From the NCBI RefSeq assembly GCF_031348265.1, contig NZ_CP133771.1:4588001-4652000 (forward strand): 64,000 bases of DNA. Reading direction: 5' to 3'. The number at the start of each line of letters is the position of its first letter. Positions within the stretch are counted from its first letter, which is position 1. This stretch comes from Streptomyces collinus. GTDB taxonomy: Bacteria > Actinomycetota > Actinomycetes > Streptomycetales > Streptomycetaceae. Made by a program: the position numbers and the translations under genes. Below, in pieces: positions 49,928 to 58,091 of this stretch. The notes under the pieces were generated by a model. That model made no database searches, had not been told where the DNA came from, and saw only the letters and a program-made list of their open reading frames with translations.

Positions 49928-50500
49928 GTGAATCTCGACCACGTCTTCGTCTGCGGAAACCCGGCACTCGACTTCGCCGCCACGCTCCGGGCCCGCCGTA
50001 CGGTGCGCTTCGAGATGTTCGTGACGCCGGACCGGCTGAACGCCTGGTACGTGGAGTCCGGTCTGGTCGACGCGGTCTCCCCGGGCCAGGAGGCCGACGT
50101 CGAACGGGCGAGGGCCGTGCGGGAGGCCGTCTATCTGCTGGTCACCGCCCGCCGGCTCGGGGAGGAGTACGACGGGGCGGCGCTGACCGTCGTGAACAAC
50201 GCCGCCCGCACGCCGCCCGCCGTACCCCAGCTCACCCCGTCGGGGCGCTGGACGCAGGCGACGCCGGACGAGGCCCTCTCCCTGGTGGCGCGGCACGCCG
50301 TCGAGCTCCTGAGCGGCCCGGACGTGCCCCTGCTCAAGGAGTGCGACAACCCGGAGTGCACCCGCACCTACATCGACCGCTCACGGGGCATGCGGCGCCA
50401 GTGGTGCGGGATGGACTCCTGCGGCAACAAGATCAAGGCCGCCGCGTACCGCGCCCGCAAGAGGACCGCGACGGAAACTAGCCGCCCACGTACCAGCTGA
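49928..50500 (+). CDS. CGNR zinc-finger/ABATE-domain transcriptional regulator
   Basis: A 190-residue protein. The N-terminal ABATE domain starts CGNPALDFAATLRARR. The zinc ribbon is CDNPECTRTYIDRSRGMRRQ with WCGMDSCGNK and a basic AAAYRARKR helix that should bind DNA. GTG at 49928 is likely, since the region before is weak; a further in-frame GTG lies upstream. It follows the hydrolase by about 40 bp and may regulate it. Its last 23 bp overlap a convergent gene. Confidence 0.87.
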   Translation: MNLDHVFVCGNPALDFAATLRARRTVRFEMFVTPDRLNAWYVESGLVDAVSPGQEADVERARAVREAVYLLVTARRLGEEYDGAALTVVNNAARTPPAVPQLTPSGRWTQATPDEALSLVARHAVELLSGPDVPLLKECDNPECTRTYIDRSRGMRRQWCGMDSCGNKIKAAAYRARKRTATETSRPRTS

Positions 50501-50765
50501 AGCCGCCGTTGCTGCTGGCTATGGCCAGGAGCACCAGCCACAGGACCACGTCGACGACGCCGAGGATGATGCCGGCCTTCGCCATCCCCGCGCCGTTCTT
50601 CACCGACGCCTGCCGGCGGGCGACGGCACCGAAGACGATGGCCAGCGGACCGAGCACGATGTTGAGGAAGAACAGGCCGACGATGCCGCAGCACAGGCTC
50701 GCTATCGCCAGGCCGTTGGTGCGCGAACCGGAGGACGCGGCAGAGGAACCGCCGTAACTCGCCAT
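50478..50765 (-). CDS. DUF4190-type small membrane protein
   Basis: A 95-residue protein with two membrane helices. A Ser/Gly-rich N-terminus is followed by NGLAIASLCCGIVGLFFLNI, VLGPLAIVFGAVARRQA and KAGIILGVVDVVLWLVLLAI; the order matches DUF4190 proteins. Function unknown. Its 3' end overlaps the convergent CGNR gene. Confidence 0.82.
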   Translation of the reverse strand: MASYGGSSAASSGSRTNGLAIASLCCGIVGLFFLNIVLGPLAIVFGAVARRQASVKNGAGMAKAGIILGVVDVVLWLVLLAIASSNGGFSWYVGG

Positions 50766-50887
50766 GGAAAACTCCCAGTTGTCGATGGCACGGACCGAAC
50801 GGGCCGCACTCTCCTCACTTTCGACTTGTTTTGTTCGAATGCCCCTCTGCGGCGTTCCCATGACACCCGATTCGGGGGGTTTCCCCG

Positions 50888-51484
50888 TCAGTTCTCCTGC
50901 ACCAGCCCCGCGACGTGCGCGGTGACCGTGTCGAGGATGCCCGTCCAGGCCGCGTCGTCGCCGAGCACGAGGTAGTTGAGCGTCAGGCCGTCGGTCATGG
51001 CCGCCAGGTAACGGGCCAGCACGGGGACCGGCACACGCAGGCGCAGCCCCATGCTCTCGCGCAACTGGTCGATGAGCTCCGTGTACGTCTCGGCGTACAG
51101 CTCGTACTGACGGCGTGCCAGGTGTTCGAAACCGGGGCTGCGCAGCGCGTACTGGGTGAGCTCGTAGGTGAGCATGTGCTCGTCGGGGTGGGTGCGGACG
51201 TGGTCCCAGTACGCCTGGAAGCCGGCCCGGACGGTCTCCTCCAGGGTGGCCCGGGGCCGGATGGCCTCCTTCACCACCGTCACGTAGTGCCCGGTGATGG
51301 TGGTGATGACGGACTCGACCAGCTGCTGCTTGGAGTCGAAGCAGTAGTGGAAGACGCTCAGCGAGACGCCCGCCTCCGCGGCGATGGACCGGGTCGTCGT
51401 CCTGGGGACGCCGTCCCGGGCCATCGCCCGGATCGCCGCTTCGGTGAGCTGTCGCCGCCGCTCGGCGGACGGCAACCGTGCCAT
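50888..51484 (-). CDS. TetR-family transcriptional regulator
   Basis: A 198-residue regulator. The helix-turn-helix is EAAIRAMARDGVPRTTTRSI with AGVSLSVFHYCFDSKQQLVE. The ligand domain is helical. ATG at 51484, 19 bp after the stop of the dipeptidase-like gene, so the two are probably cotranscribed and the regulator may control that gene. Confidence 0.9.
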   Translation of the reverse strand: MARLPSAERRRQLTEAAIRAMARDGVPRTTTRSIAAEAGVSLSVFHYCFDSKQQLVESVITTITGHYVTVVKEAIRPRATLEETVRAGFQAYWDHVRTHPDEHMLTYELTQYALRSPGFEHLARRQYELYAETYTELIDQLRESMGLRLRVPVPVLARYLAAMTDGLTLNYLVLGDDAAWTGILDTVTAHVAGLVQEN

Positions 51485-51503
51485 GGAGCCCCTCTCGTGG
51501 GTG

Positions 51504-53567
51504 TCAGCGGCTGTGGACGCCGACCTCGTGGAGGGAGTAGCCCCAGCCGGTGCCGCGTTCCAGGCCGTGGACGCGGACGTACCGGGCCGGGGTGCCGGCG
51601 AAGCGCGCGGTGTCCAGACCGCCGTCACCGGCGGTCGTGGACCACGCGGTCCGCCAGGTCGTGCCGTCCGCGGAGAGCTCGATCCGGTACGACTTCGCGT
51701 ACGCGCGCTCCCAGTCGACGGTGACCCGCCCCACGGTCCGGGCGGAGCCGAGATCCACCTGCAGCCACTGGTCGTCGCTCCAGTCGCTGGCCCAGCGGGT
51801 GCCGCGGTCGCCGTCGACGGCCCGGTGCGGCTTGTAGCTCGTGAACAGGCTCCACTCCGAGGAACTGGCCGAAGCGGCGGAGCCGGCCGCCAGGTCGACC
51901 CCCGCCTCGTGGTTCTCGGAGGCCGCCCAGGTGCCGAGGTAGGACTCGGCGCCCCGGAACAGGTCGTCGACCGTGTCCTGCCCGCCGACGCGCCGGATGT
52001 CCTCGATCCAGTCCGGGACGAGACCGTAGTGGGCGGCGCCGTCGGTGTTCAGGTCCCAGGTGCGCTCGCCGGTGGTCTGCCGGTCGATGACCGAACCGCC
52101 GTCGACGCTCTTGAACGGGTAGGTGACCTTGTTCGGCGCGTCCGCCCCGCGCGGTCCCGGCCAGCCGCCGACGCCGTTCATGTCGGTGCCGTAGCCGTAG
52201 CCCACGCCGTACTTGTCGCGCAGCGCCTCGGTGCGCTCCGCCTCCGCGACGAAGCCTTCGGAGCCGTGCATGTACTGGGCGATGAAGCCGCCGAGGCCGT
52301 AGACCCGCTCGGTCCAGTCCATGTCCATCCAGCTGTGCGAGGAGAGCACGCCCGGGTAGGACTCGGCCTCGAAGATGTCGAGCACCCGGCCGGTGGCCTT
52401 GACGCTCATGTGGTCGATCTCCAGCATCATGCCGCGCTTCATCATGCCGCGGACGGCGTACTCGCCGAGGTCGGTGAGGCCTCGCACGTTGCACCGGGCG
52501 TCGGCGCTGTACGACGGAACCTCCTCGCCCGCCGGGAGCTTCTTCTCGGCCGCGGGCGCCGCCGCGTTGCCGATGGGGTTGTCGGCTTGCGGGCCCTTGC
52601 ACGCCTCGGTCTTCCAGTAGGTGCCGGTCGACAGGAACTGCCCGACGTTGATGGCCGTCCCGAGCGTGCCCGAGTCGAACCGCACCCCGCACAGGGCGTT
52701 GTCGAACTTGTGGCACAGGAACATGCTGCGCACGCCCAGCGCGTGCAGTTCGTCCAGGCCCTTGTCGATGTCCGCCTTGCTGCACTGCGCGATGTCCAGG
52801 ACCTGTTTGCAGCCGAACGGCTCGGAGGTCTCCACGCCCATGACGACGGCCAGCTTGCCCTGCTCGATGACCTTGCGGGCCTGCGCGCTGTCGGTGACGA
52901 CCCGGAACCAGCCCTTGCCGGGCCCGCCGTGCATCTTGTCGACGAAGGCCTGCATGTCGTACGTCAGCTTGGCCTGGAGGCGGATGGACGTCATCTCGTC
53001 GCAGGAGCGGTCCTTGAAGAAGTACACGGAGCAGATCACGCCGTTGGTGACGAGGTCGTTGACGAGCACCCGCTGGCCGCCGCGCCAGGCCCGCTCGATC
53101 CAGGCGTAGTAGTTCTGCTGGTGGGTCAGCGAGTCGTGCGCGGGCCAGTCCTTGAAGGTGGGCCAGCCGTTCGGGTCGTGCTTGCCGTCGCCGCCGTTGG
53201 TGATGAAGTCGAAGATCGCGAGCGAGCCGTCGGGGTAGTGCTCGGGGCAGTCCTTGAGCGCGTCGGCCACGCCCTGCTCGGAGAACGGCTTTCCGCAGAT
53301 CAGACGGCCGCCGAAGGCCTCGTTGGAGAAGATGTGGTCGTGCGCGTCGACGAAGCCGCGCACCTCGCCCCGGGCGTTCGTGCCGGTGAAGGGTTCGCCC
53401 GTGACGTTGATCCGGGAGTCCGGCGCGGGCCGTGCGGCCGGATCCCACCAGTCGGTCCCGGCCGCCGCACTCGGCGTGGGGCCGAGCGCGATCGACAGCA
53501 CGAGCAGGAGGAGCGACACAACGGTGAGGTTCTTGCGTCGGCGGTACGGGCGTCCGGAACTGGTCAC
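51504..53567 (-). CDS. Secreted metal-dependent dipeptidase/amidohydrolase-like protein with F5/8C (discoidin) domain
   Basis: A 687-residue exported protein. A basic region then VVSLLLLVLSIALG give the signal peptide. The large N-terminal region has VRGFVDAHDHIFSNEAFGG (HxH metal site of amidohydrolases), LAVVMGVETSEPFGCKQV, MLEIDHMSVKATGRVLDIFE and VLSSHSWMD, like renal dipeptidase-type enzymes. The last ~135 residues are a discoidin domain (WSLFTSYKPHRAVDGDRGTR, WLQVDLGSARTVGRVTVDWE) for binding carbohydrate or envelope. GTG at 53567 with GAGGGA upstream. Substrate unknown. Confidence 0.85.
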   Translation of the reverse strand: MTSSGRPYRRRKNLTVVSLLLLVLSIALGPTPSAAAGTDWWDPAARPAPDSRINVTGEPFTGTNARGEVRGFVDAHDHIFSNEAFGGRLICGKPFSEQGVADALKDCPEHYPDGSLAIFDFITNGGDGKHDPNGWPTFKDWPAHDSLTHQQNYYAWIERAWRGGQRVLVNDLVTNGVICSVYFFKDRSCDEMTSIRLQAKLTYDMQAFVDKMHGGPGKGWFRVVTDSAQARKVIEQGKLAVVMGVETSEPFGCKQVLDIAQCSKADIDKGLDELHALGVRSMFLCHKFDNALCGVRFDSGTLGTAINVGQFLSTGTYWKTEACKGPQADNPIGNAAAPAAEKKLPAGEEVPSYSADARCNVRGLTDLGEYAVRGMMKRGMMLEIDHMSVKATGRVLDIFEAESYPGVLSSHSWMDMDWTERVYGLGGFIAQYMHGSEGFVAEAERTEALRDKYGVGYGYGTDMNGVGGWPGPRGADAPNKVTYPFKSVDGGSVIDRQTTGERTWDLNTDGAAHYGLVPDWIEDIRRVGGQDTVDDLFRGAESYLGTWAASENHEAGVDLAAGSAASASSSEWSLFTSYKPHRAVDGDRGTRWASDWSDDQWLQVDLGSARTVGRVTVDWERAYAKSYRIELSADGTTWRTAWSTTAGDGGLDTARFAGTPARYVRVHGLERGTGWGYSLHEVGVHSR

Positions 53568-53741
53568 AGCCCACGTCCCTCGGTCGTCGGGTCGCTCGGT
53601 CGTGTTGTCATGACCTCGCAAAGTGTGCGACGAGAATCGCCACTACCGCTTGATGAGTCAAGGGTCCGGGACGGTTGACCTGGTGAGCGGGGGGCCGGTT
53701 CGCCCCGGGTGGGCCCCGAACGGGGCCGGGGCAGCAGCAAA

Positions 53742-53762
53742 CCCCAGGTCGCCGACCTGGGG
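53742..53762. terminator. Terminator hairpin between MerR-type and dipeptidase genes
   Basis: CCCCAGGTC (53742-53750) pairs with GACCTGGGG (53754-53762) around a 3-base loop, downstream of the MerR-type gene. Confidence 0.75.
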
Positions 53763-53806
53763 TCTCATGGCGCGGGTGACGGGACCCGCATCAGGCGTTC
53801 AGCCGA

Positions 53807-54157
53807 TCAGCTCGGGCCGCGATCGGGGACGCCGGAGGACTTCTGCGCGGCGCGGCGGTACTCCGCGTTGATGCGCTGGGCTTCCTCCAGCTGGTCCTCC
53901 AGGATGACGATGCGGCAGGCCGCCTCGATCGGGGTTCCCCGGTCGACGAGCTCGCGGGCACGCGCCGCGATCCGCAGCTGGTAGCGGGAGTACCGGCGGT
54001 GCCCGCCCTCCGAGCGCAGCGGAGTGATCAGGCGGGCCTCCCCGATGGCACGCAGGAAGCCAGGGGTGGTGCCGAGCATCTCGGCGGCCCGGCCCATCGT
54101 GTAGGCGGGGTAGTCGTCGTCGTCCAGACGATCGCTGAGCGGAGTATCAGCTGCCAT
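53807..54157 (-). CDS. MerR-type transcriptional regulator
   Basis: A 116-residue protein. The winged-helix region YTMGRAAEMLGTTPGFLRAI and SEGGHRRYSRYQLRIAARA is MerR-like; the short coiled coil VILEDQLEEAQRINAEY is a dimerisation helix. No metal-binding Cys are visible, so it is not a metal sensor. ATG at 54157. It precedes, across a 400-bp gap, the cold-shock/helicase cassette 2. Role unknown, possibly stress related. Confidence 0.85.
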   Translation of the reverse strand: MAADTPLSDRLDDDDYPAYTMGRAAEMLGTTPGFLRAIGEARLITPLRSEGGHRRYSRYQLRIAARARELVDRGTPIEAACRIVILEDQLEEAQRINAEYRRAAQKSSGVPDRGPS

Positions 54158-54559
54158 GTCACCTCGTAGTGCAACGCGTCGAGGGGCCCTGGCGCCGTAC
54201 GGCACCAGGGCCCCGAAGGAAATTCAACACCATCTGTCGGCCCTCATGCTGCGCCGACCTTCTGTTTCCGCTACCCGGCCCGCTTGCGGGAGGGGTGCGG
54301 GGATCGCGGCTGCGTGACCGGGGACCACCATCCAATCCGGGGTCTTGCGGTACCCGGACCGAGAGCTTCCCGGACCGGGCGATCCTGATGGCGTCTGCTC
54401 CTCCGTCCTTCCTCGGTTCTGCTCTGGCCATGTCTACGAGAAGAAGGCTAACCGCGGTGAAGGCCAAATGTCTACTCTGGCAAAGACAGATTTTGCATTC
54501 CGTCGGACGCAGTCATCCTGCTGCCTCCGATCAGGGACGACCACGCCCCCGGCACAGCG
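54158..54559. other. Long leader/promoter region of the MerR-type gene
   Basis: No gene is supported. An imperfect palindrome (GGGGCCCTGGCGCC-GTAC-GGCACCAGGGCCCC, 54183-54214) lies near the MerR start. ATGTCTAC occurs twice (54430-54437 and 54468-54475), 38 bp apart, in an A/T-richer stretch likely to be the promoter; on the minus strand this reads GTAGACAT. Their role is not known. Confidence 0.55.
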
Positions 54560-54597
54560 GTGAGGGCCCTGCCGACGCGCGTCGGCAGGGCCCTCAC
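54560..54597. terminator. 38-bp perfect palindrome, terminator
   Basis: GTGAGGGCCCTGCCGACGC (54560-54578) is followed immediately by its exact reverse complement (54579-54597). It lies after the CBS gene and ends the cassette 2 operon, and equally blocks readthrough from the other side. Confidence 0.85.
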
Positions 54598-54639
54598 TGG
54601 TCTGCGGTGGCGGTCACCCGCCCGTGTGTCAGCTCTCTG

Positions 54640-54873
54640 TCAGCATTCCGGGACGTCCCGGAGGCGGACCCGGTCCGTGTAGGTGGGGGCGTCCCGGAGA
54701 ACGGTGAGCCGGGCGAGGGTGATCACGCCCGTGCTCTGGTCGTCCCCGTCGCAGAGGACGAGGTGATCGACCCGGGCACCGGCCATGAGCGACAGCGCCA
54801 CCTCGACCGTCATGTCGTCACGGATGTGGGGCGCGTGGGCCGTGGCGGGGTGCTGCGTCAGAACCGGCGTCAT
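54640..54873 (-). CDS. Small CBS-domain-like protein at the end of the csp-helicase operon
   Basis: A 77-residue protein. HIRDDMTVEVALSLMAGARV, DHLVLCDGDDQSTGVITLAR and LTVLRDAP fit one CBS repeat; complete CBS modules need two, so it may dimerise. ATG with GGAGA upstream, 47 bp after the helicase stop. Cassette 1 lacks this gene. CBS domains commonly bind adenine nucleotides; a link to energy sensing by the helicase is inference. Confidence 0.75.
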   Translation of the reverse strand: MTPVLTQHPATAHAPHIRDDMTVEVALSLMAGARVDHLVLCDGDDQSTGVITLARLTVLRDAPTYTDRVRLRDVPEC

Positions 54874-54920
54874 GGGTGTCTCCTGCCGAGAGGTGGAGGG
54901 GCGGATGGGCGCGGGGCGCG

Positions 54921-56423
54921 CTACGCGGCAGAGCCGGAGCCGGTCCGCCGCTGCGCCCTCGGGCGTGCCGCCTCGCCGGTGGGACGGCTCTGGCCGACGG
55001 GACGGCCCTGGCCGGTGGGGCGGCGGCCCCGTCGGCCCCGGGACGGGGCGGAGGCGCCGCGGGGGCGTTCCTGGCGCGGGGCGGTGACGACGACCGGGAC
55101 ACCGGAAGGGGCCTGGGCACCGGTGATGCGGCTCAGCTCCGCCTCTCCGGACCCCACCTGGGCGATCCGGGGAGTAATGCCCGCCGACGTCATCAGCCGG
55201 CTCATGCCGCGACGCTGGCCCGGGGTCACCAGCGTGACCACGCTGCCGGACTCGCCGGCCCGCGCGGTACGGCCGCCGCGGTGCAGGTAGTCCTTGTGGT
55301 CACTGGGCGGATCGACGTTGACGACGAGGTCGAGGTTGTCGACGTGGATGCCGCGGGCGGCGACGTTGGTCGCCACCAGGACCGTCACGTGGCCGCTCTT
55401 GAACTGGGCCAGGGTCCGGGTCCGCTGGGGCTGTGACTTGCCGCCGTGCAGGGCCGCGGCGCGGACACCGCTCTTCAGCAGGTGGGTCGTCAGCGAGTCC
55501 ACCGCGTGCTTGGTGTCGAGGAACATGATCACCCGGCCGTCCCGCGCCGCGATCTCGGTGGTGGTCCGGTGCTTGTCCGCGTCGCGCACATGGAGCACGT
55601 GGTGCTCCATCGTGGTGACCGCGCCCGCGGAGGGGTCGACGGAGTGGACCACCGGGTCGTGCAGGTAGGTGCGGACCAGCCGGTCGACGTTGCGGTCCAG
55701 CGTGGCGGAGAACAGCATTCGCTGGCCCCCGGGCTGCACCTGGTCGAGCAGGGCGGTGACCTGCGGCATGAAGCCCATGTCGGCCATCTGGTCGGCCTCG
55801 TCGAGGACCGTGACGGTCACGCCGTCCAGCCGGCAGTCGCCCCGGTCGATGAGGTCCTTGAGCCGCCCGGGCGTGGCGACGACCACCTCGGCCCCTCCGC
55901 GCAGCGCGCTGGCCTGCCTGCCGATGGACATCCCGCCGACGACCGTGGCGAGCCGCAGGCTCACGGACCGGGCGTACGGAGTGAGCGCGTCGGTGACCTG
56001 CTGGGCCAGCTCGCGGGTGGGCACGAGGACGAGGGCGAGCGGCTGCCGCGGCTCGGCGCGCCGCCCTGCCGTCCGGGCCAGTACGGCGAGGCCGAAGGCG
56101 AGGGTCTTGCCCGAGCCGGTGCGGCCGCGGCCCAGGACGTCACGACCGGCCAGGGTGTTCGGCAGGGTGGCCGCCTGGATCGGGAACGGCGCGGTCACGC
56201 CTTCCTGGCCGAGGGTGGCCAACAGCCGGGCGGGCAGGGCGAGATCGGCGAACGACTCGACGGCGGGCAGCGGGGGTGTGACCGTCTTCGGCAGGGCGAA
56301 CTCGCCCTGGGGGGCCGGGCGGCTTCCGTAGTTCCGGGAGCGGCTCGGGCCACCGGAGCGGCGGCCGGCGCCGTCTCCTCCTGAAAAACGGTCACGGGTA
56401 CGGGATGTGTGGGCACGCTTCAT
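54921..56423 (-). CDS. DEAD-box RNA helicase, cassette 2
   Basis: A 500-residue helicase with the same plan as cassette 1: basic N-terminus, FPIQAATLP, GRTGSGKT Walker A, LDEADQM, FSATLDR, VATNVAARGIHVDNLD and HRGGRTARAG. The C-terminus is a long Arg/Gly/Pro tail (GRRGRRPTGQGRPVGQSRP and on) unlike the first copy. ATG at 56423 follows a GAGGAAGG that can be masked by a hairpin. It follows the cold-shock gene through a leaky terminator. Probable cold-adaptation helicase. Confidence 0.93.
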   Translation of the reverse strand: MKRAHTSRTRDRFSGGDGAGRRSGGPSRSRNYGSRPAPQGEFALPKTVTPPLPAVESFADLALPARLLATLGQEGVTAPFPIQAATLPNTLAGRDVLGRGRTGSGKTLAFGLAVLARTAGRRAEPRQPLALVLVPTRELAQQVTDALTPYARSVSLRLATVVGGMSIGRQASALRGGAEVVVATPGRLKDLIDRGDCRLDGVTVTVLDEADQMADMGFMPQVTALLDQVQPGGQRMLFSATLDRNVDRLVRTYLHDPVVHSVDPSAGAVTTMEHHVLHVRDADKHRTTTEIAARDGRVIMFLDTKHAVDSLTTHLLKSGVRAAALHGGKSQPQRTRTLAQFKSGHVTVLVATNVAARGIHVDNLDLVVNVDPPSDHKDYLHRGGRTARAGESGSVVTLVTPGQRRGMSRLMTSAGITPRIAQVGSGEAELSRITGAQAPSGVPVVVTAPRQERPRGASAPSRGRRGRRPTGQGRPVGQSRPTGEAARPRAQRRTGSGSAA

Positions 56424-56431
56424 GCGGGACC

Positions 56432-56457
56432 TTCCTCGATGGGCACGTGGCAAGGAA
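56432..56457 (-). promoter_or_regulatory. Hairpin masking the helicase ribosome-binding site, cassette 2
   Basis: In the minus-strand RNA, UUCCUUG (56457-56451) can pair with CGAGGAA (56438-56432), using one U-G pair, covering part of the Shine-Dalgarno. The loop contains CGUGCC as in cassette 1. Confidence 0.55.
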
Positions 56458-56543
56458 AATCCGCAGCAGAGGAGCGGCGCAGAGAATCTCGAGACGAGCC
56501 GAAGTCGTTGCGGCCGGGCCGGGCCGTCGGGAAAAACAGCGAA

Positions 56544-56577
56544 CTGGGGCCCGCACCCCTTCAGGTGCGGGCCCCAG
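56544..56577 (-). terminator. Intercistronic hairpin between cold-shock and helicase genes, cassette 2
   Basis: CTGGGGCCCGCACC (56544-56557) and GGTGCGGGCCCCAG (56564-56577) form a 14-bp stem with a 6-base loop, followed on the minus strand by GTTTTT. It matches the element at 25760-25792 in stem sequence and place. Confidence 0.8.
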
Positions 56578-56602
56578 CTGCGAATATGCGCGAGCGCCGA
56601 TG

Positions 56603-56806
56603 TCAGGCGGGCACGATGTTCTCGGCCGTCGGGCCCTTCTGGCCCTGCGCGATGTCGAACGACACCTTCTGGCCTTCCAGCAGCTCACGGAAGCCCTGGG
56701 TGGCGATGTTCGAGTAGTGGGCGAAGACGTCGGCGCCGCCGCCGTCCTGCTCGATGAAGCCGAAGCCCTTTTCCGAGTTGAACCACTTCACAGTTCCGGT
56801 AGCCAT
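56603..56806 (-). CDS. Cold-shock protein, CspA family, cassette 2
   Basis: A 67-residue cold-shock domain with KGFGFIEQ and DVFAHY motifs, ending AENIVPA. The AAGGAG site precedes the ATG. It differs from the first copy at a dozen or so positions such as DGGGAD for EGGGPD. It probably acts as an RNA chaperone, with its own promoter and a leader of about 110 nt. Confidence 0.96.
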   Translation of the reverse strand: MATGTVKWFNSEKGFGFIEQDGGGADVFAHYSNIATQGFRELLEGQKVSFDIAQGQKGPTAENIVPA

Positions 56807-56931
56807 TTTGTTTCTCCTTCGGAGGCGGTTTCGGGAATTCACCGTCTGTGAATTCCGTGTCGCCGTGATGATTACCCCGTAGGAAATGAACCTTCTGGCA
56901 ACCACACCTGCAACTGAGATCGACAGTAGCA
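56807..56931 (-). promoter_or_regulatory. Cold-shock gene 2 promoter and leader
   Basis: On the minus strand TGCTACTGT (56931-56923) is an extended -10-like element followed 9 bp later by GTTGCAG (56914-56908), conserved with cold-shock gene 1. The leader carries the hairpin GAATTCAC/GTGAATTC (56835-56842 and 56848-56855). Confidence 0.6.
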
Positions 56932-57328
56932 CGGTGCGTTCGAGGCCGTGCGATCCGAAAATTCTGTTTCGGACCGCGATCGGGGAATATTCGGCGGGCC
57001 CCGCTTCTATTTCTCATTTTGTGGGCACAGATATTGCCCTCCGCGGGCGCGGCTCTTCCTGTCGCCCCCTGGCGCACCAGCCCTGTGACCTCCTCCGATG
57101 CGCGGCGCGGCGGCGGGGGCGCCGGAACGCCGCTGCCGCGACGAAGCTCACATCACCCGTTCAGCCCTGCCGGGCCACGGCTACGTGCACATGTCACCGA
57201 TCGGTGACAGCGCTGTGCGGGAACGGCGACGGCGGGATCCCCCCGGCTCACAGCGCCCTCCTAGCGATCGAGAAAACACGAGACCGAACCGACCACGGTC
57301 TCAACCAGCCGATGAACAAGGGGATCTC
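56932..57328. other. Gene-free region between cold-shock gene 2 and lipoprotein gene
   Basis: No gene is supported. One perfect 18-bp palindrome is present (57192-57209, listed separately). The promoter of the lipoprotein gene should lie after it. Otherwise nothing is recognised. Confidence 0.6.
57192..57209. promoter_or_regulatory. Perfect 18-bp palindrome upstream of the lipoprotein gene
   Basis: TGTCACCGATCGGTGACA is perfectly symmetric and lies about 120 bp upstream of the DUF4232 gene. It has the size of a dimeric regulator site. No nearby gene is an obvious binder. Confidence 0.65.
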
Positions 57329-58039
57329 ATGTCCGGCAACCGTCGCAAGGCCTTCCTCGTCTCCATCGCCCTCGTGAGCGGGGCACTGCTGATGACCGCG
57401 TGCCAGGACTCGGACAAGGCCGCGGACACCGGTGCCGCGCAGGGTTCTTCGTCCGCCACCGCCACCGCCACCGCCTCCGGCGACGCGGCCACCCCGTCCG
57501 GCGCGTCGGCCGCGGGCGGCGGCCAGGGCGCCGGCAAGGGCTCCGGCGCGGCGGGCAAGGCCTCCGGCGCGACGGGCCGGGGAAGCGAGGAGGGGGCCGG
57601 CTCGGGCGCCGACACCGGCAACGGCAAGCGGGAGCCGGTCGGGCAGCGCTGCGGCGCCAACGACATCTCCTGGAACACCCGGTCCGAGACCCAGGCCGGC
57701 GGCTACATCCTGATCTCCGCGAAAGCCAAGCCGGGAATCACCTGTGTCCTGCCCGCCGCGCTGCCGACCGTGGCGTTCGGATCCGACGGCACCGAGGCGG
57801 GCCCCGCGGAGCAGGCCGTGGGCGAGCAGATCACCCTGAGCGGCACCACCACCGCCTACGCCGGGGTCAACCCCAAGAGCAGCCACGGCGACGGCGGCAA
57901 GGAGCTGGACAGCATCATCGTCGCCGTCGGTGACGACGACGCCGACCCGGTCTCCCTGAAGGTCGGCACCATCACCGTCGACAAGCCGGTCGTCACCAAC
58001 TGGCACACCTCCGCGACGGACGCCGTCCCCTTCGGCTGA
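57329..58039 (+). CDS. DUF4232-domain lipoprotein
   Basis: A 236-residue lipoprotein. The signal ends with lipobox LMTAC near residue 25. A long Ala/Gly/Ser/Thr-rich linker (to about 100) leads to a C-terminal domain with RCGANDISWNTRSETQAGGY and LISAKAKPGITCVL, typical for DUF4232, with two Cys that may pair. ATG after AAGGGGATCTC. Surface protein of unknown role; converges on the SDR gene. Confidence 0.85.
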   Translation: MSGNRRKAFLVSIALVSGALLMTACQDSDKAADTGAAQGSSSATATATASGDAATPSGASAAGGGQGAGKGSGAAGKASGATGRGSEEGAGSGADTGNGKREPVGQRCGANDISWNTRSETQAGGYILISAKAKPGITCVLPAALPTVAFGSDGTEAGPAEQAVGEQITLSGTTTAYAGVNPKSSHGDGGKELDSIIVAVGDDDADPVSLKVGTITVDKPVVTNWHTSATDAVPFG

Positions 58040-58091
58040 ACCGGCGGCATCGCACCGCCGAAGACGAACCCGGTCCGCGGCCCCCGCGGGG

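Noticed and set aside
57019..57207. Small frames between cold-shock gene 2 and the lipoprotein gene
   Set aside because: No start signal, atypical composition and overlap with the perfect palindrome.
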